Position numbers and translations under genes: made by a program
Source: Streptomyces sp. Je 1-369
GTDB lineage: Bacteria > Actinomycetota > Actinomycetes > Streptomycetales > Streptomycetaceae
Direction: 5' to 3'
DNA: 64,000 nucleotides
NCBI RefSeq assembly: GCF_026810505.1
Contig: NZ_CP101750.1
Location: forward strand, 5,079,501 to 5,143,500
Shown: positions 8,377 through 16,325 of the stretch, piece by piece
Layout: every line of letters begins with the position of its first letter
Position numbering within the stretch: position 1 is the first letter of the stretch
The notes under the pieces: generated by a model
The model's database searches: none
The model's input: only the letters and a program-made list of their open reading frames with translations
Told to the model about the DNA's origin: nothing

Positions 8377-9387
8377 TCAGCTCCGCTCCAGGACCGCGCA
8401 CGTCCAGCTGAAGCCCGCGCCCACCCCCACGAGCAGCACCCGGTCGCCGCTGCTCAGCGCGTCGTCCGCCAGGAGCTTCGCCAGGCCCGCCGCCTGGTCG
8501 CCCGCGCCCAAGTGGCCGACCGTCAGGCCGAATTCCTGAAGCGTCACCTCGGGCTGGATGCCGAGCGGGGCCAGGCACTGGAGTCGGGAGAGCCGGGCGC
8601 CGAAGAACGGGACGACCACGGCGGTCATCTCGTGGATGTCCGCGTCGGCCTCCGCGAGGCACGTCTTGACGGCGGACATCATGCCCGTCTCGTTGCGCGT
8701 CGTGATCTCGTCCTGGGAACGCCCGCGCAGGAACCCCTTCTTGCGCGCCACCAGGTCGAGCGGGCCCGTCCCGCTCCCGCTCGGCAGGAACGGCTCGTCC
8801 CCGCGGTGCAGGCCCTCCAGCATCGGCTGCGAGTACGACGACGTGGCGACCAGGCGCAGCGCCCCCGGCGTGCGGGACAGGACGACGGCCGTCCCCGCGT
8901 CGCCGAACGCCAGGCCCCGGTCGGTGCTCCAGCGGGGGAACGCCGGGTCCGCGAACCGGTCGCCCGTGGTGACCAGCGCGGCCCCCGTGTCGGGGATCGC
9001 CGCGAGCCGCGCCGCCGCGTTCTCCAGGGCGCTCATCCCGCCGTTGGACATCTGCCGCAGCTCGTACGCCACACAGTCGCCGTGGCCGAGCACCTGGTCC
9101 TGGACGTACGCGGCCGTGTTCCAGAAGTCGAGCCCCTGGTACCAGCAGTCCGCGTGGATGAGCAGCCCCACGTCCCGCGGGTCCCTGCCGCTGCGCGCGA
9201 GCGCCGTACGGCCCGCGGCCGCCGCGAGTTCCGGCGCGCTGCGCCCGTCGCTCACCGACACGGAGCGCTGTGCGCTCCGCTCGATCTCCTCGGCGGGCAG
9301 CAGACCGAGGTCCACCGCCTCCTGACCGGTCTGCGGCTCTCCGAACTCGGCGGCCGCGCTCTCCACGTAGATGTCGGTCCAGCGCAT
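8377..9387 (-). CDS. KAS III-like protein with Ser in place of the catalytic Cys
   Basis: 336 residues with the thiolase fold of 3-oxoacyl-ACP synthase III. In the position of the AACSG active site it reads YELRQMSNGGMSAL, so Cys is Ser, as in DpsC-type acyltransferring homologues. The PHQAN His is also missing (VVPFFGARL), and the usual Asn site is replaced by TVGHLGAGDQ, a His/Asp-containing motif. This pattern points to an acyl-CoA-dependent O-acyltransferase or primer-loading enzyme rather than a chain-forming ketosynthase; it might esterify the cyclitol. ATG at 9387 has AGAGGTGGGGG just upstream. It follows the VOC gene on the same strand with a 35-bp gap. The acyl donor is unknown. Confidence 0.8.
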   Translation of the reverse strand: MRWTDIYVESAAAEFGEPQTGQEAVDLGLLPAEEIERSAQRSVSVSDGRSAPELAAAAGRTALARSGRDPRDVGLLIHADCWYQGLDFWNTAAYVQDQVLGHGDCVAYELRQMSNGGMSALENAAARLAAIPDTGAALVTTGDRFADPAFPRWSTDRGLAFGDAGTAVVLSRTPGALRLVATSSYSQPMLEGLHRGDEPFLPSGSGTGPLDLVARKKGFLRGRSQDEITTRNETGMMSAVKTCLAEADADIHEMTAVVVPFFGARLSRLQCLAPLGIQPEVTLQEFGLTVGHLGAGDQAAGLAKLLADDALSSGDRVLLVGVGAGFSWTCAVLERS

Positions 9388-9422
9388 TCCCCCACCTCTT
9401 TCTGTTGCTTGTCGCCGCGCTG

Positions 9423-10544
9423 TCAGCGGTTGGTCCACCGCGGGCTCGGGCCGAACCTGCGCGCCGCGGTGTGCTGCTCGTACGGCATGCCGGGCGGCAT
9501 GTTGAGCACCTCGAGCTGGAATCCGCCGACGCCGCGGAAGTAGACCCAGCGGTCGCCGTGGATCGGGCCGCCGTCCTCGATGAGCTGCGGCTCGCCGAGC
9601 ACCTCGGCGCCGTCCGTCGCCGCGAGCCACGCGGCGGCCCGCTCGACGTCGTCGACGAAGAACGCCAGGTGGTGGCCGCCCACGTCGCTGTTGCGCGGGC
9701 GTTCCGTGCGGCGGCCCTCGATCTCGTAGCTGCTGAGCTCGACGGTGGTGACCGGGCCGAGGCGGATCGCCGCGGTGTCCTTGCGGAAGGGGTCCTGGAC
9801 CGCGTACTGGCGGCGGGCCGTCGGCGCGTCCACCGACTCGGTGGTGCGGTAGGCGAGTTCGCCGCCCATCGGTCCGGTGAAGAAGGCGACGGCCTCGTCC
9901 AGGTCGGCCACGGAGTAGCCGACGTGGCCGATGCCGAGGGCGCCGGGCAGGCCGCGCGGCCAGTCACCGGCGGGGCGGTAGACGCGCGCCGCGGTGTCGC
10001 GCTCGTACGGCAACTCGGGTGCCAGTTCGCGGAGTTCGAGTCGCATGCCCCAGTCGGTGAGCAGGTGGATCCAGCGGTTGCCCGCCGTCGGGCCGCTCGT
10101 GTCGGTGCGCGGCTCGCCCAGGACGCGGACGTGCGGGGACCGGGCGGCCTTGGCGAGGGCCACGTCCAGGTCGCCCACGTGGATGCCGATGTGGTGGCCG
10201 CCGACGTCGGTGAACTCCGGAGCCTGGGTGCGCTGTTCGGGCGCGGTGTACTGGAACAGCTCCAGGTTGCTGTCCGGGCCCAGGCGCAGCATCGCGATGT
10301 GCGTGCTGGCCCGCGGGTGGACGCCGAGCTGGCGCTCCATCCAGTCGCTGTCCGGCTCCTCGACCGGGCCGAGCCGGTAGAGGACGTCGGCGCCCAGCAC
10401 CGTGGTGCAGAAGTCCACGGCCGCGTCCAGGTCCGCGACGGTGTAGGCGTAGTGGTCGACGTTGCGGGCGGTGGGGATGGAGGGGGCGGCGGCGGTCCGG
10501 TCGGTCGTGGTGGCCCGGGTCTCCGGCGGGGCTGTGGGTGACAT
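9423..10544 (-). CDS. Two-domain vicinal-oxygen-chelate (VOC/glyoxalase) protein
   Basis: 373 residues: an N-terminal 30-residue variable leader, then two VOC modules at about 28-180 and 200-360. Metal-ligand candidates are His in NVDHYAYTV, GGHHIGIHV and Glu in MRLELREL of module one, and His in GIGHVGYSV, GGHHLAFFV and Glu in FQLEVLNM of module two. In C7-cyclitol pathways such two-domain VOC proteins (ValD/CetB type) epimerise 2-epi-5-epi-valiolone, which is the most sensible role next to this cyclase. Alternatives are a ring dioxygenase or a glyoxalase-like resistance protein. ATG at 10544 follows the SDR by 30 bp; same operon. Confidence 0.8.
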   Translation of the reverse strand: MSPTAPPETRATTTDRTAAAPSIPTARNVDHYAYTVADLDAAVDFCTTVLGADVLYRLGPVEEPDSDWMERQLGVHPRASTHIAMLRLGPDSNLELFQYTAPEQRTQAPEFTDVGGHHIGIHVGDLDVALAKAARSPHVRVLGEPRTDTSGPTAGNRWIHLLTDWGMRLELRELAPELPYERDTAARVYRPAGDWPRGLPGALGIGHVGYSVADLDEAVAFFTGPMGGELAYRTTESVDAPTARRQYAVQDPFRKDTAAIRLGPVTTVELSSYEIEGRRTERPRNSDVGGHHLAFFVDDVERAAAWLAATDGAEVLGEPQLIEDGGPIHGDRWVYFRGVGGFQLEVLNMPPGMPYEQHTAARRFGPSPRWTNR

Positions 10545-10574
10545 GTTCTGCTCCAGGGTTGGGGGCGGCCGGGG

Positions 10575-11360
10575 TCAGACCGTGCCGGCGTGGGCGGCGT
10601 TGGCGACCGCCGCGGAGAGGGCCATGCCGCCGTCGACGAGGGTCGACGTGCCGGTGGTGTAGGCGGCGGCGGGCGACGCCAGGTAGGCGACGAGGGCGGC
10701 GACCTCGTCCGGGCGGCCGGGGCGGCCCGCGGGGATGGCGGGGCGGGCGATGTCGGCGGCGTCCAGTCCTGCGGGCACGTTGTTCATCGGCGTCGCGGTC
10801 TCGCCGGGTGCCACGGCGTTGACGGTGATGCCGTGCCCGGCCAGGTCGAGCGCCATGGCCTTGGTGAGCGCGCCGAGGCCGCCCTTGGCGGCGCAGTACG
10901 TGCTGCCCTCCCCGATCGGGATGTGCTCGTGGATGCTGGTGATGTTGATGATGCGGCCGCCGCGGCCCTGCGCGATCATGCGCTCGACGGCGACCTGGCT
11001 CAGCCGGAACGGGCTGGTCAGGTTGACGTCGAGGATGCGCTGCCAGTCCTGGAGGTTCTCCTCGACTACCGAGGCGCGCCGGTTCAGGCCCGCGTTGTTG
11101 ACCAGTACGTCGATGCCGCCGAACGCGTCGACGCAGTCCCGCAGGGCCTCGCCCGCGGCGGCGGGGTCGGTCAGGTCGAGCCCGAGGGTCCCGGCCCGTA
11201 CGCCGTGCCGCACGGCGAGCCCGTCGGCGATCTCCTTGGCGGCGTCCGCCTGCCGTCCGTAGCCGACGACGAGGTCGAAACCGGCGGCGGCGAGCGCCTC
11301 GGCCACGGCCGCGCCGATGCCCGAACTGGCGCCGGTGACAACGGCGATGGGGCGGTTCAT
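10575..11360 (-). CDS. Short-chain dehydrogenase/reductase
   Basis: 261-residue classical SDR: TGASSGIG at the N terminus for NAD(P), NNAGL, the catalytic Ser in INITSIHE, YCAAKGG for YxxxK, and a C terminus AAYTTGTSTLVDGGMALS typical of FabG/glucose-dehydrogenase-like enzymes. In this cluster it probably oxidises or reduces a ring hydroxyl or ketone of the C7 cyclitol. ATG at 11360, with a 10-bp perfect inverted repeat upstream at 11421-11455 that could cut transcription coming from the zinc dehydrogenase gene. The substrate is inferred only from context. Confidence 0.85.
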   Translation of the reverse strand: MNRPIAVVTGASSGIGAAVAEALAAAGFDLVVGYGRQADAAKEIADGLAVRHGVRAGTLGLDLTDPAAAGEALRDCVDAFGGIDVLVNNAGLNRRASVVEENLQDWQRILDVNLTSPFRLSQVAVERMIAQGRGGRIINITSIHEHIPIGEGSTYCAAKGGLGALTKAMALDLAGHGITVNAVAPGETATPMNNVPAGLDAADIARPAIPAGRPGRPDEVAALVAYLASPAAAYTTGTSTLVDGGMALSAAVANAAHAGTV

Positions 11361-11420
11361 GGGGTGTCCTTCCTGATCAGGGTGGAAACGGGGTGGGGCG
11401 AGGTGAGGTGGGGCCGGAAG

Positions 11421-11455
11421 CCCCTGACGCAGCCGGGGGAGGGAAGCGTCAGGGG
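11421..11455 (-). terminator. Inverted repeat between zinc dehydrogenase and SDR genes
   Basis: CCCCTGACGC (11421-11430) and GCGTCAGGGG (11446-11455) form a perfect 10-bp stem with a 15-nt loop, 22 bp beyond the dehydrogenase stop codon. No U-tract is present, so it may be an attenuating or processing hairpin inside the cyclitol operon. Confidence 0.5.
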
Positions 11456-11476
11456 CGGTCGCCGGCCACGGCCCCT

Positions 11477-12574
11477 TCAGGGGCGGGGAGTCAGTGACAG
11501 GGCCACCTTGGGAGCGGCCCGACGCCCCCTTTCCAGGAGCTCGAACGCCTTGTCGACGTCGGCCAGCTCGAAGACGTCGGCGATCATGCCCTTCGCCGAC
11601 AGGACGCCGTCGGAGAAGAGCCGCAGCGCGCGCTCGTAGTAGTCGAGCCCGTGCCGTACGCCGGTCATGGTGACGCCGCGCAGCACGAGCTCCGAGGCGT
11701 CGACGGCCGGCAGCGGGTCGCTGGGCACGCCCACCGCCGCGATCCGGCCCCCGACGTCGGCGACCCGCAGCGCCTCGAGGAGGGCCGGCACCGCGCCGGA
11801 CGCCTCGATGACGACGTCGTAGTCGCCGTCGCGCGCCTCACCGGGCAGGAAGGCGTGCTCCGCCCCCATGCGCAGCGCGGCGCCGATGCCCGCGTCGTCG
11901 ATGCCGACCACGTCGACCGTGCCCGCGACGCGGCGCGCCATCTGCACGGCGAGCAGGCCCATCGTGCCGGTGCCGAAGACGAGGACGCGTTCGCCGGGGA
12001 AGACCCCGACCTTGTCCAGCGCCGCGAGCACCGTGACCGCGGGTTCCGCGAGCGCGGCGGCGAAGTCGTCGACGCCCGGCGGGACCTTCGTCAGGGACTG
12101 GGCGGGGAGCCTGATGAACTCGGCTGCCGCGCCCTGCTGGCCGTAGAGGCCGACCTCCTTGAGCTGCGAGCACTCGTTGCGGTGGCCGCGCTGGCAGGCC
12201 CGGCAGCCCCCGCAGGAGAGCATGGTCTGCCCGACGACGCGGTCGCCGATCTGCAGCTGCCGTGAGTACTGGCAGTTCCCGGCGATCGCCACCACACGTC
12301 CGACCCACTCGTGGCCGAACACGTGGGGCATGGTGGCCCTGCCGTCCCGCACGTAACTGGCCGTGCCGTGCAGGAGTTCGAGGTCCGTACCGCAGATGCC
12401 GACCGTCGTGGGGGCCACCAGGACATAGCCGAGCTCGGGGCCCGGTATCTCCACCTCCACCTGGCCGACCTTGTTGACGTCCATGACCGCGGCGGCCTTC
12501 ATGGAGCCGTTGGGCCAGCGGCCGCACAGCAGGTCGTCCGTGGGCGGCAGCACTTTTTCGTGGTGTTCAGCCAA
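11477..12574 (-). CDS. Zinc-dependent medium-chain dehydrogenase (polyol/cyclitol type)
   Basis: 365 residues. The catalytic zinc set is Cys in GICGTD and His-Glu in FGHEWVG; the structural zinc lobe is CGGCRACQRGHRNEC, four Cys in the classic spacing. The NAD-binding GTGTMGLLAVQMA follows, then the family C terminus. This group oxidises secondary alcohols such as sorbitol, threonine or inositols, so a valiolone-type ring dehydrogenase fits. Start is TTG at 12574, chosen because GAGGAG lies 9 nt upstream and no better ATG keeps the N-terminal strands. It begins 16 bp after the small cupin gene. Substrate inferred from context. Confidence 0.86.
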   Translation of the reverse strand: MAEHHEKVLPPTDDLLCGRWPNGSMKAAAVMDVNKVGQVEVEIPGPELGYVLVAPTTVGICGTDLELLHGTASYVRDGRATMPHVFGHEWVGRVVAIAGNCQYSRQLQIGDRVVGQTMLSCGGCRACQRGHRNECSQLKEVGLYGQQGAAAEFIRLPAQSLTKVPPGVDDFAAALAEPAVTVLAALDKVGVFPGERVLVFGTGTMGLLAVQMARRVAGTVDVVGIDDAGIGAALRMGAEHAFLPGEARDGDYDVVIEASGAVPALLEALRVADVGGRIAAVGVPSDPLPAVDASELVLRGVTMTGVRHGLDYYERALRLFSDGVLSAKGMIADVFELADVDKAFELLERGRRAAPKVALSLTPRP

Positions 12575-12590
12575 CGTGTCTGCTCCTCAA

Positions 12591-13010
12591 TCAGCGCCCG
12601 TCTTCGGTCGGCGGGCGGAAAATCGGGGTCTGCTCGCGCGTCGGCAGCTCCGGCACCCGGACGGGGAGCACGGAGGCGACATCGGCGGGCAGCACGCGTA
12701 CGGCGAGGAGGTCGAGCCCCTCGGCTCCGGCGGTCACCCGCACCGCGGCGCGCGCCTCGACGAGCAGCGCGCCACCGGCGTCGAGCACGCGCCCGGCACT
12801 GGCATCGGAGTCCACCGACGCCGACCCGGCGACGGCGTAGAGCGCGGCCTCGGTGCCGTGGCCCGGCTCGTGCGCCCAGGTGGCGCCGGGAGAGAGGCGG
12901 ATCTGTTCGAAGGACTCGCACTCGCTGTGCAACATGCCCCGACGGGCGAGGCAGCGCCAGGTGCCGCCGTCGCCGCGCAGGGAGGGCCTGGCGGGTTCGC
13001 TGACGATCAC
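12591..13010 (-). CDS. Small cupin-like protein
   Basis: 139 residues, one beta-barrel-like cupin unit: WRCLARRGMLHSECESFEQIRLSPGATWAHEPGHGTEAALYAVAGSASV, then a hydrophobic strand pattern ending EGLDLLAVRVLP. Metal ligands are incomplete (HEPGHGTE gives two His and a Glu), so it may be an isomerase, epimerase or a structural partner of the adjacent bicupin. GTG at 13010 overlaps the upstream stop as GTGA, meaning translational coupling with the bicupin. I cannot name a reaction. Confidence 0.7.
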   Translation of the reverse strand: MIVSEPARPSLRGDGGTWRCLARRGMLHSECESFEQIRLSPGATWAHEPGHGTEAALYAVAGSASVDSDASAGRVLDAGGALLVEARAAVRVTAGAEGLDLLAVRVLPADVASVLPVRVPELPTREQTPIFRPPTEDGR

Positions 13011-13870
13011 CGGTCGGACCCCGGCGACGCGACGGCGACCTCGGCGTGGAAGAACTCCAGGCCGTCCTCGCGGTCCGCGCCGATGCGGGCGCGGGTGCCG
13101 AGCGGCAGCGTCACGGCCGTGCCCGGGTGGAGCTCCGCGGTGTCGCTGCCGTTCTCGACCCAGCCCGTGCCGGAGAGCACGAACACCATGTGCTCGCGCC
13201 CGTCGGCCGTCAGCTCGACGGTGCCGGAGGCGTCGACCGTCTCCAGGGCGAGCGTGCGCAGGGGGCCCGTGAAGACGCCGGCGGGGGAGACGGAGCGTTC
13301 GGCTCGTAGGTCGTGAAGGCGTGCGGTGGGCACCGGGGGCTCCTCCTTGGCGGAAGCGGAAGCGGAAGCGGGGGTGGGGGTGGGCGTGGGGGTGTCGACG
13401 GGGGCGGCGGTCGCGCCGAGCGCCTCGCTGAAGCGGGGTGACCGCATCTCGATGACCAGCCAGGCCAGATCGCTGTCGCCCGTGTTGCGCAGGCCGTGGA
13501 CGGTGCCGAGGCCGGTGAGGACCATCGAGCCCGGGGCGATCGGGTGGGCGGTGCCGTCGAGGTAGATCTCGCCGGTCCCGGAGAGGATGAAGTAGACCTC
13601 CTCGGTCCGGGTGTGCAGGTGCTCACCGCTCACGCCGCCCGGCGGGACGCACGCCCACTCGACGGCCTCCCAGCCTCCGTGCAGGTCCGCGCCGGACGCG
13701 AGGGCCTTCCAGCGGGTCACGCCGGTGGTGCCGTGCACGCCGTGGATGTGGGCGGGTCCGCTGACGTCACCGATGATCACGTCACGACCGCCACCGCCAC
13801 CGCCACCGCCACCGCCGTACGCGGAGAAGGTCTGCGCGTCGGGTGCCGGGGCGTACGCGGTCTCAGACAT
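13007..13870 (-). CDS. Bicupin protein
   Basis: 287 residues with two cupin domains. The first (about 60-150) has the metal set HLHTRTEEVYFILSGTGEIYLDG and VHGLRNTG, i.e. two His, Glu and a third His. The second (about 190-285) keeps the fold (EHMVFVLSGTGWVENG) but lacks a full ligand set. A run of nine Gly (about residues 18-27) comes from a CCACCG-type repeat. Likely an isomerase or dioxygenase for the cyclitol intermediate, unassigned. ATG at 13870 is chosen over an open GTG/ATG at 13891 because GGAGGG precedes it and it overlaps the cyclase stop as ATGTCTGA, typical of coupled translation. Confidence 0.75.
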   Translation of the reverse strand: MSETAYAPAPDAQTFSAYGGGGGGGGGGRDVIIGDVSGPAHIHGVHGTTGVTRWKALASGADLHGGWEAVEWACVPPGGVSGEHLHTRTEEVYFILSGTGEIYLDGTAHPIAPGSMVLTGLGTVHGLRNTGDSDLAWLVIEMRSPRFSEALGATAAPVDTPTPTPTPASASASAKEEPPVPTARLHDLRAERSVSPAGVFTGPLRTLALETVDASGTVELTADGREHMVFVLSGTGWVENGSDTAELHPGTAVTLPLGTRARIGADREDGLEFFHAEVAVASPGSDR

Positions 13871-15167
13871 GGTGTCCCTCCACGAGGTCACGCCCGCGCC
13901 CGGCGACCCGCAACTCGGCGACCGCGTCGAGGAGTTCGCGCTCAGTGACGTCGTTGACGAAGGTGACGTCGCCGATGCCCACGGGGAGCGGCAGGCGCTG
14001 CTGGCCGTTGCGGTGGCGGACGGTGTCGAGGAGCGCGGCCGTCAGGAGTTCCGGCTGGTCCAGGAGGTCGTCCCAGGCGGGCAGTTCGAGCCCGTGCATC
14101 ACGTCGTAGACGCGTCGCGCGTCCGCGTCGTCGATCAGGCCGCGGCGGCGGGCGAGTGCGGTGGTCAGCGCCATGTCGACGCAGACCGCCTCGCCGTGCA
14201 GCAGCGCGGGCAGGGCGCGCATCTCGACGGTGGGGCTGAAGGTGTGGCCGTAGTCGACCGAGCGCTCCAGCTTGGTCTCCCACAGGTTGGGCTGCAGCTC
14301 TTCCAGCATGCCCTGGATGGCGCGGTGCACGACCTCGCGCGCGGCGTCCTCGCCCGACTCGCTCTCACCCTGGAACTTCTCGTTCAGGAGGAGCGGTCCG
14401 TGGCTCTCCAGGAGGTCGAAGAGGCGGGCGTCCTTGATCAGGGCGATCTTGAGGATCTCGGCGAGCCCGTTGCCGATGTGGCGGCGGTCGAGCGTGGCGA
14501 GGAAGGTGCGGTCCAGGAGGGTGAGGTCGGCGGGGAAGTAGGTGCCGAGCCGGTTCTTGTGCCCGTTGAAGTTGACGCCGGTCTTGGCGCCCACGCCCGC
14601 GTCGACCAGGCCGATCAGGGTGGTGGGGACGCGGATGAACGGGGTGCCGCGGCGGTAGAGGCTGCTCGCCAGGCCGACGATGTCCATGAGGACGCCGCCG
14701 CCGATGACGATGAGGGGCTCGCGGCGCCGGTCCACGCCGAACGCGTCGAGCTCCTCGACGATACGGGCCGCGGTCTCGAAGCTCTTGACGGTCTCGTCGG
14801 CCGGTACGACGCAGATGACGTGCTCGACGTCGTGGTAGTCGAAGTAGGCGCGGATGCGGTTGCCGTGGAGCAGGTCGACGTCGGAGTCGAGCACCACGAA
14901 CCGGCGCAGGCGCTTGCCGGGGGCCGCGGCCGGTGCCAGGAGGTCCGTGCGCTCGAAGTCGAACAGGCCGTCGGCGACGCGCACTTCGTAGCTGACGGGC
15001 TTGGCGGTACGGACGACCCACGAGTCGACGCGCTCGCTGTAGGCGTACAGCCCCGCGCTGGGCTGAGCCGCGACGGCGGCGTCGCCGACGGAGCCGGCCG
15101 CCCCGTACCCGACGGTCTGGACGTGCTCGCTGGGACGGCCCAGAAGCGCCGAATTGTTCCCGGACAC
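13863..15167 (-). CDS. Sedoheptulose-7-phosphate cyclase, 2-epi-5-epi-valiolone synthase-like
   Basis: 434 residues of the dehydroquinate-synthase-like fold. NAD loop: IGGGVLMDIVGLASSLYRRGTPFIRVPTTL in part; lysine and metal region: DAGVGAKTGVNF, then HKNRLGTYFP; zinc ligands: Glu in GLAEILKIALIKD and His in VDYGHTFSP and LHGEAV. The DYGHTFSP motif replaces the NxGHTxGH of dehydroquinate synthase and marks the sugar-phosphate cyclases that make 2-epi-5-epi-valiolone from sedoheptulose 7-phosphate, the first step to validamycin, acarbose, cetoniacytone and probably gabosines. First gene of the minus-strand operon; GTG at 15167 with GAGGTGA upstream. Which valiolone isomer is made cannot be read with certainty. 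Confidence 0.88.
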   Translation of the reverse strand: MSGNNSALLGRPSEHVQTVGYGAAGSVGDAAVAAQPSAGLYAYSERVDSWVVRTAKPVSYEVRVADGLFDFERTDLLAPAAAPGKRLRRFVVLDSDVDLLHGNRIRAYFDYHDVEHVICVVPADETVKSFETAARIVEELDAFGVDRRREPLIVIGGGVLMDIVGLASSLYRRGTPFIRVPTTLIGLVDAGVGAKTGVNFNGHKNRLGTYFPADLTLLDRTFLATLDRRHIGNGLAEILKIALIKDARLFDLLESHGPLLLNEKFQGESESGEDAAREVVHRAIQGMLEELQPNLWETKLERSVDYGHTFSPTVEMRALPALLHGEAVCVDMALTTALARRRGLIDDADARRVYDVMHGLELPAWDDLLDQPELLTAALLDTVRHRNGQQRLPLPVGIGDVTFVNDVTERELLDAVAELRVAGRGRDLVEGHHV

Positions 15168-15369
15168 GGATCACCTCAACTGGTTCGGAGTGAGCCTCTC
15201 GGTTGTGGAGAGCGGCTTAATCTATGCATTCTCAAGCAATCAACCGCAAGCGCGATCGGCCATTTCCTGGACTTGGCGAAGTAGGAGTGCATTGCCCGTA
15301 GAGGCGGGAACGCAGAACCGAACGACTGCTACGTTCTGCCGTAATCACATAACTCGCAGGAGGATCTAC
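15168..15369. promoter_or_regulatory. Divergent promoter region, cyclase / quinone oxidoreductase
   Basis: A 202-bp gap, AT-richer than its surroundings, separates the two divergent starts. It contains nested inverted repeats: GCAGAAC (15312-15318) with GTTCTGC (15333-15339), and inside them GAACG (15320-15324) with CGTTC (15332-15336). This is a good operator candidate for cluster control. Promoter hexamers cannot be assigned with confidence. Confidence 0.55.
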
Positions 15370-16281
15370 GTGCGTGCCAGCACCCTGCCCCGGTACGGGG
15401 GCCCCGAACTGCTGACCGTGGCCGAGCTGCCCCGCCCCACTCCGGGGCCGGGTCAGATCCTGGTCCGGGTCGCGGCCTCCGCCGTCAACCCGGTGGACCT
15501 GGAGGTCCGTTCGGGGTCGGCGGCCCAGAACGTCGGCCACGGCTTCCCGATGATCCTCGGCTGGGACCTCTCCGGAGTCGTCGAGGAGTGCGGCACCGGG
15601 GTCGACCGCTTCACCGCGGGGGACCGGGTCGTCGCCATGTCGGCGCAGATGGCCACCGGGGTCGGCACCCACGCGCAGTACGTCGCACTCGACGCGGAAC
15701 TGGCCGCGAAGGCCCCGCGCGACGCCGACCTCGCGCACGCCGCCGCGCTGCCGCTGGCCGGGCTCACCGCCCACCAGGCACTCGACGCCCTCGCCCCGCC
15801 GGCCGGCGGCACCCTGCTCGTCACCGGCGCGACCGGCGCCGTCGGCGGGTTCGCCGTCCAGCTCGCCGTCTCCCGCGGCCTCAAGGTGCTCGCGTACGGC
15901 CGCCCCGGCGACGCCGACCGGCTGCACGCGCTCGGCGCCCACGAGGCGTACTCCGACGAGCGCCCCGTGCCGCCCGGCGCCGCCGACTGCCTCCTGGAGA
16001 CGGCGGGACTGCCCGGCTCCGTCGCCGGGGTGCGGGACGGTGGGCGCGCCGTCTCCATCGTGCCGACGGCCCCGCCCGTCGCGGAACGCGGCATCGACGT
16101 ACGGATGTCGTTCGTGGAGCAGGACGGCGAGCGCCTCGCGAAGCTCTCCGCCCTGGTGGACGAGGGCGTGCTCACCCTGCGGGTCGCGGAGACGTTCCCG
16201 CTGGCCGAGGTGGGCGAGGCGCACCGGCGGCTCGCGGCGGGCGGCTCCCGCGGCAAGCTCCTGATCTCTCCTTGGGACTGA
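15370..16281 (+). CDS. Zinc-independent quinone oxidoreductase-like MDR enzyme
   Basis: 303 residues of the quinone oxidoreductase branch of medium-chain dehydrogenases: start YGGPELLTVAELPRPTPGPGQ, NPVDLEVRSG, nucleotide loop LLVTGATGAVGGFAVQLA, and no zinc-binding Cys/His set. Such enzymes use NADPH to reduce enones or quinones. Beside a C7-cyclitol cluster that could yield cyclohexenones it may reduce or detoxify the ring enone. GTG at 15370, 5-6 nt after AGGAGGA, a strong ribosome site. It is the first gene of the plus-strand arm, followed by an exporter after 44 bp. Confidence 0.85.
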   Translation: MRASTLPRYGGPELLTVAELPRPTPGPGQILVRVAASAVNPVDLEVRSGSAAQNVGHGFPMILGWDLSGVVEECGTGVDRFTAGDRVVAMSAQMATGVGTHAQYVALDAELAAKAPRDADLAHAAALPLAGLTAHQALDALAPPAGGTLLVTGATGAVGGFAVQLAVSRGLKVLAYGRPGDADRLHALGAHEAYSDERPVPPGAADCLLETAGLPGSVAGVRDGGRAVSIVPTAPPVAERGIDVRMSFVEQDGERLAKLSALVDEGVLTLRVAETFPLAEVGEAHRRLAAGGSRGKLLISPWD

Positions 16282-16325
16282 CCCCGGCTCTCTCCTTTAC
16301 CCCCGACCCGTGCATTGGAACAGCC

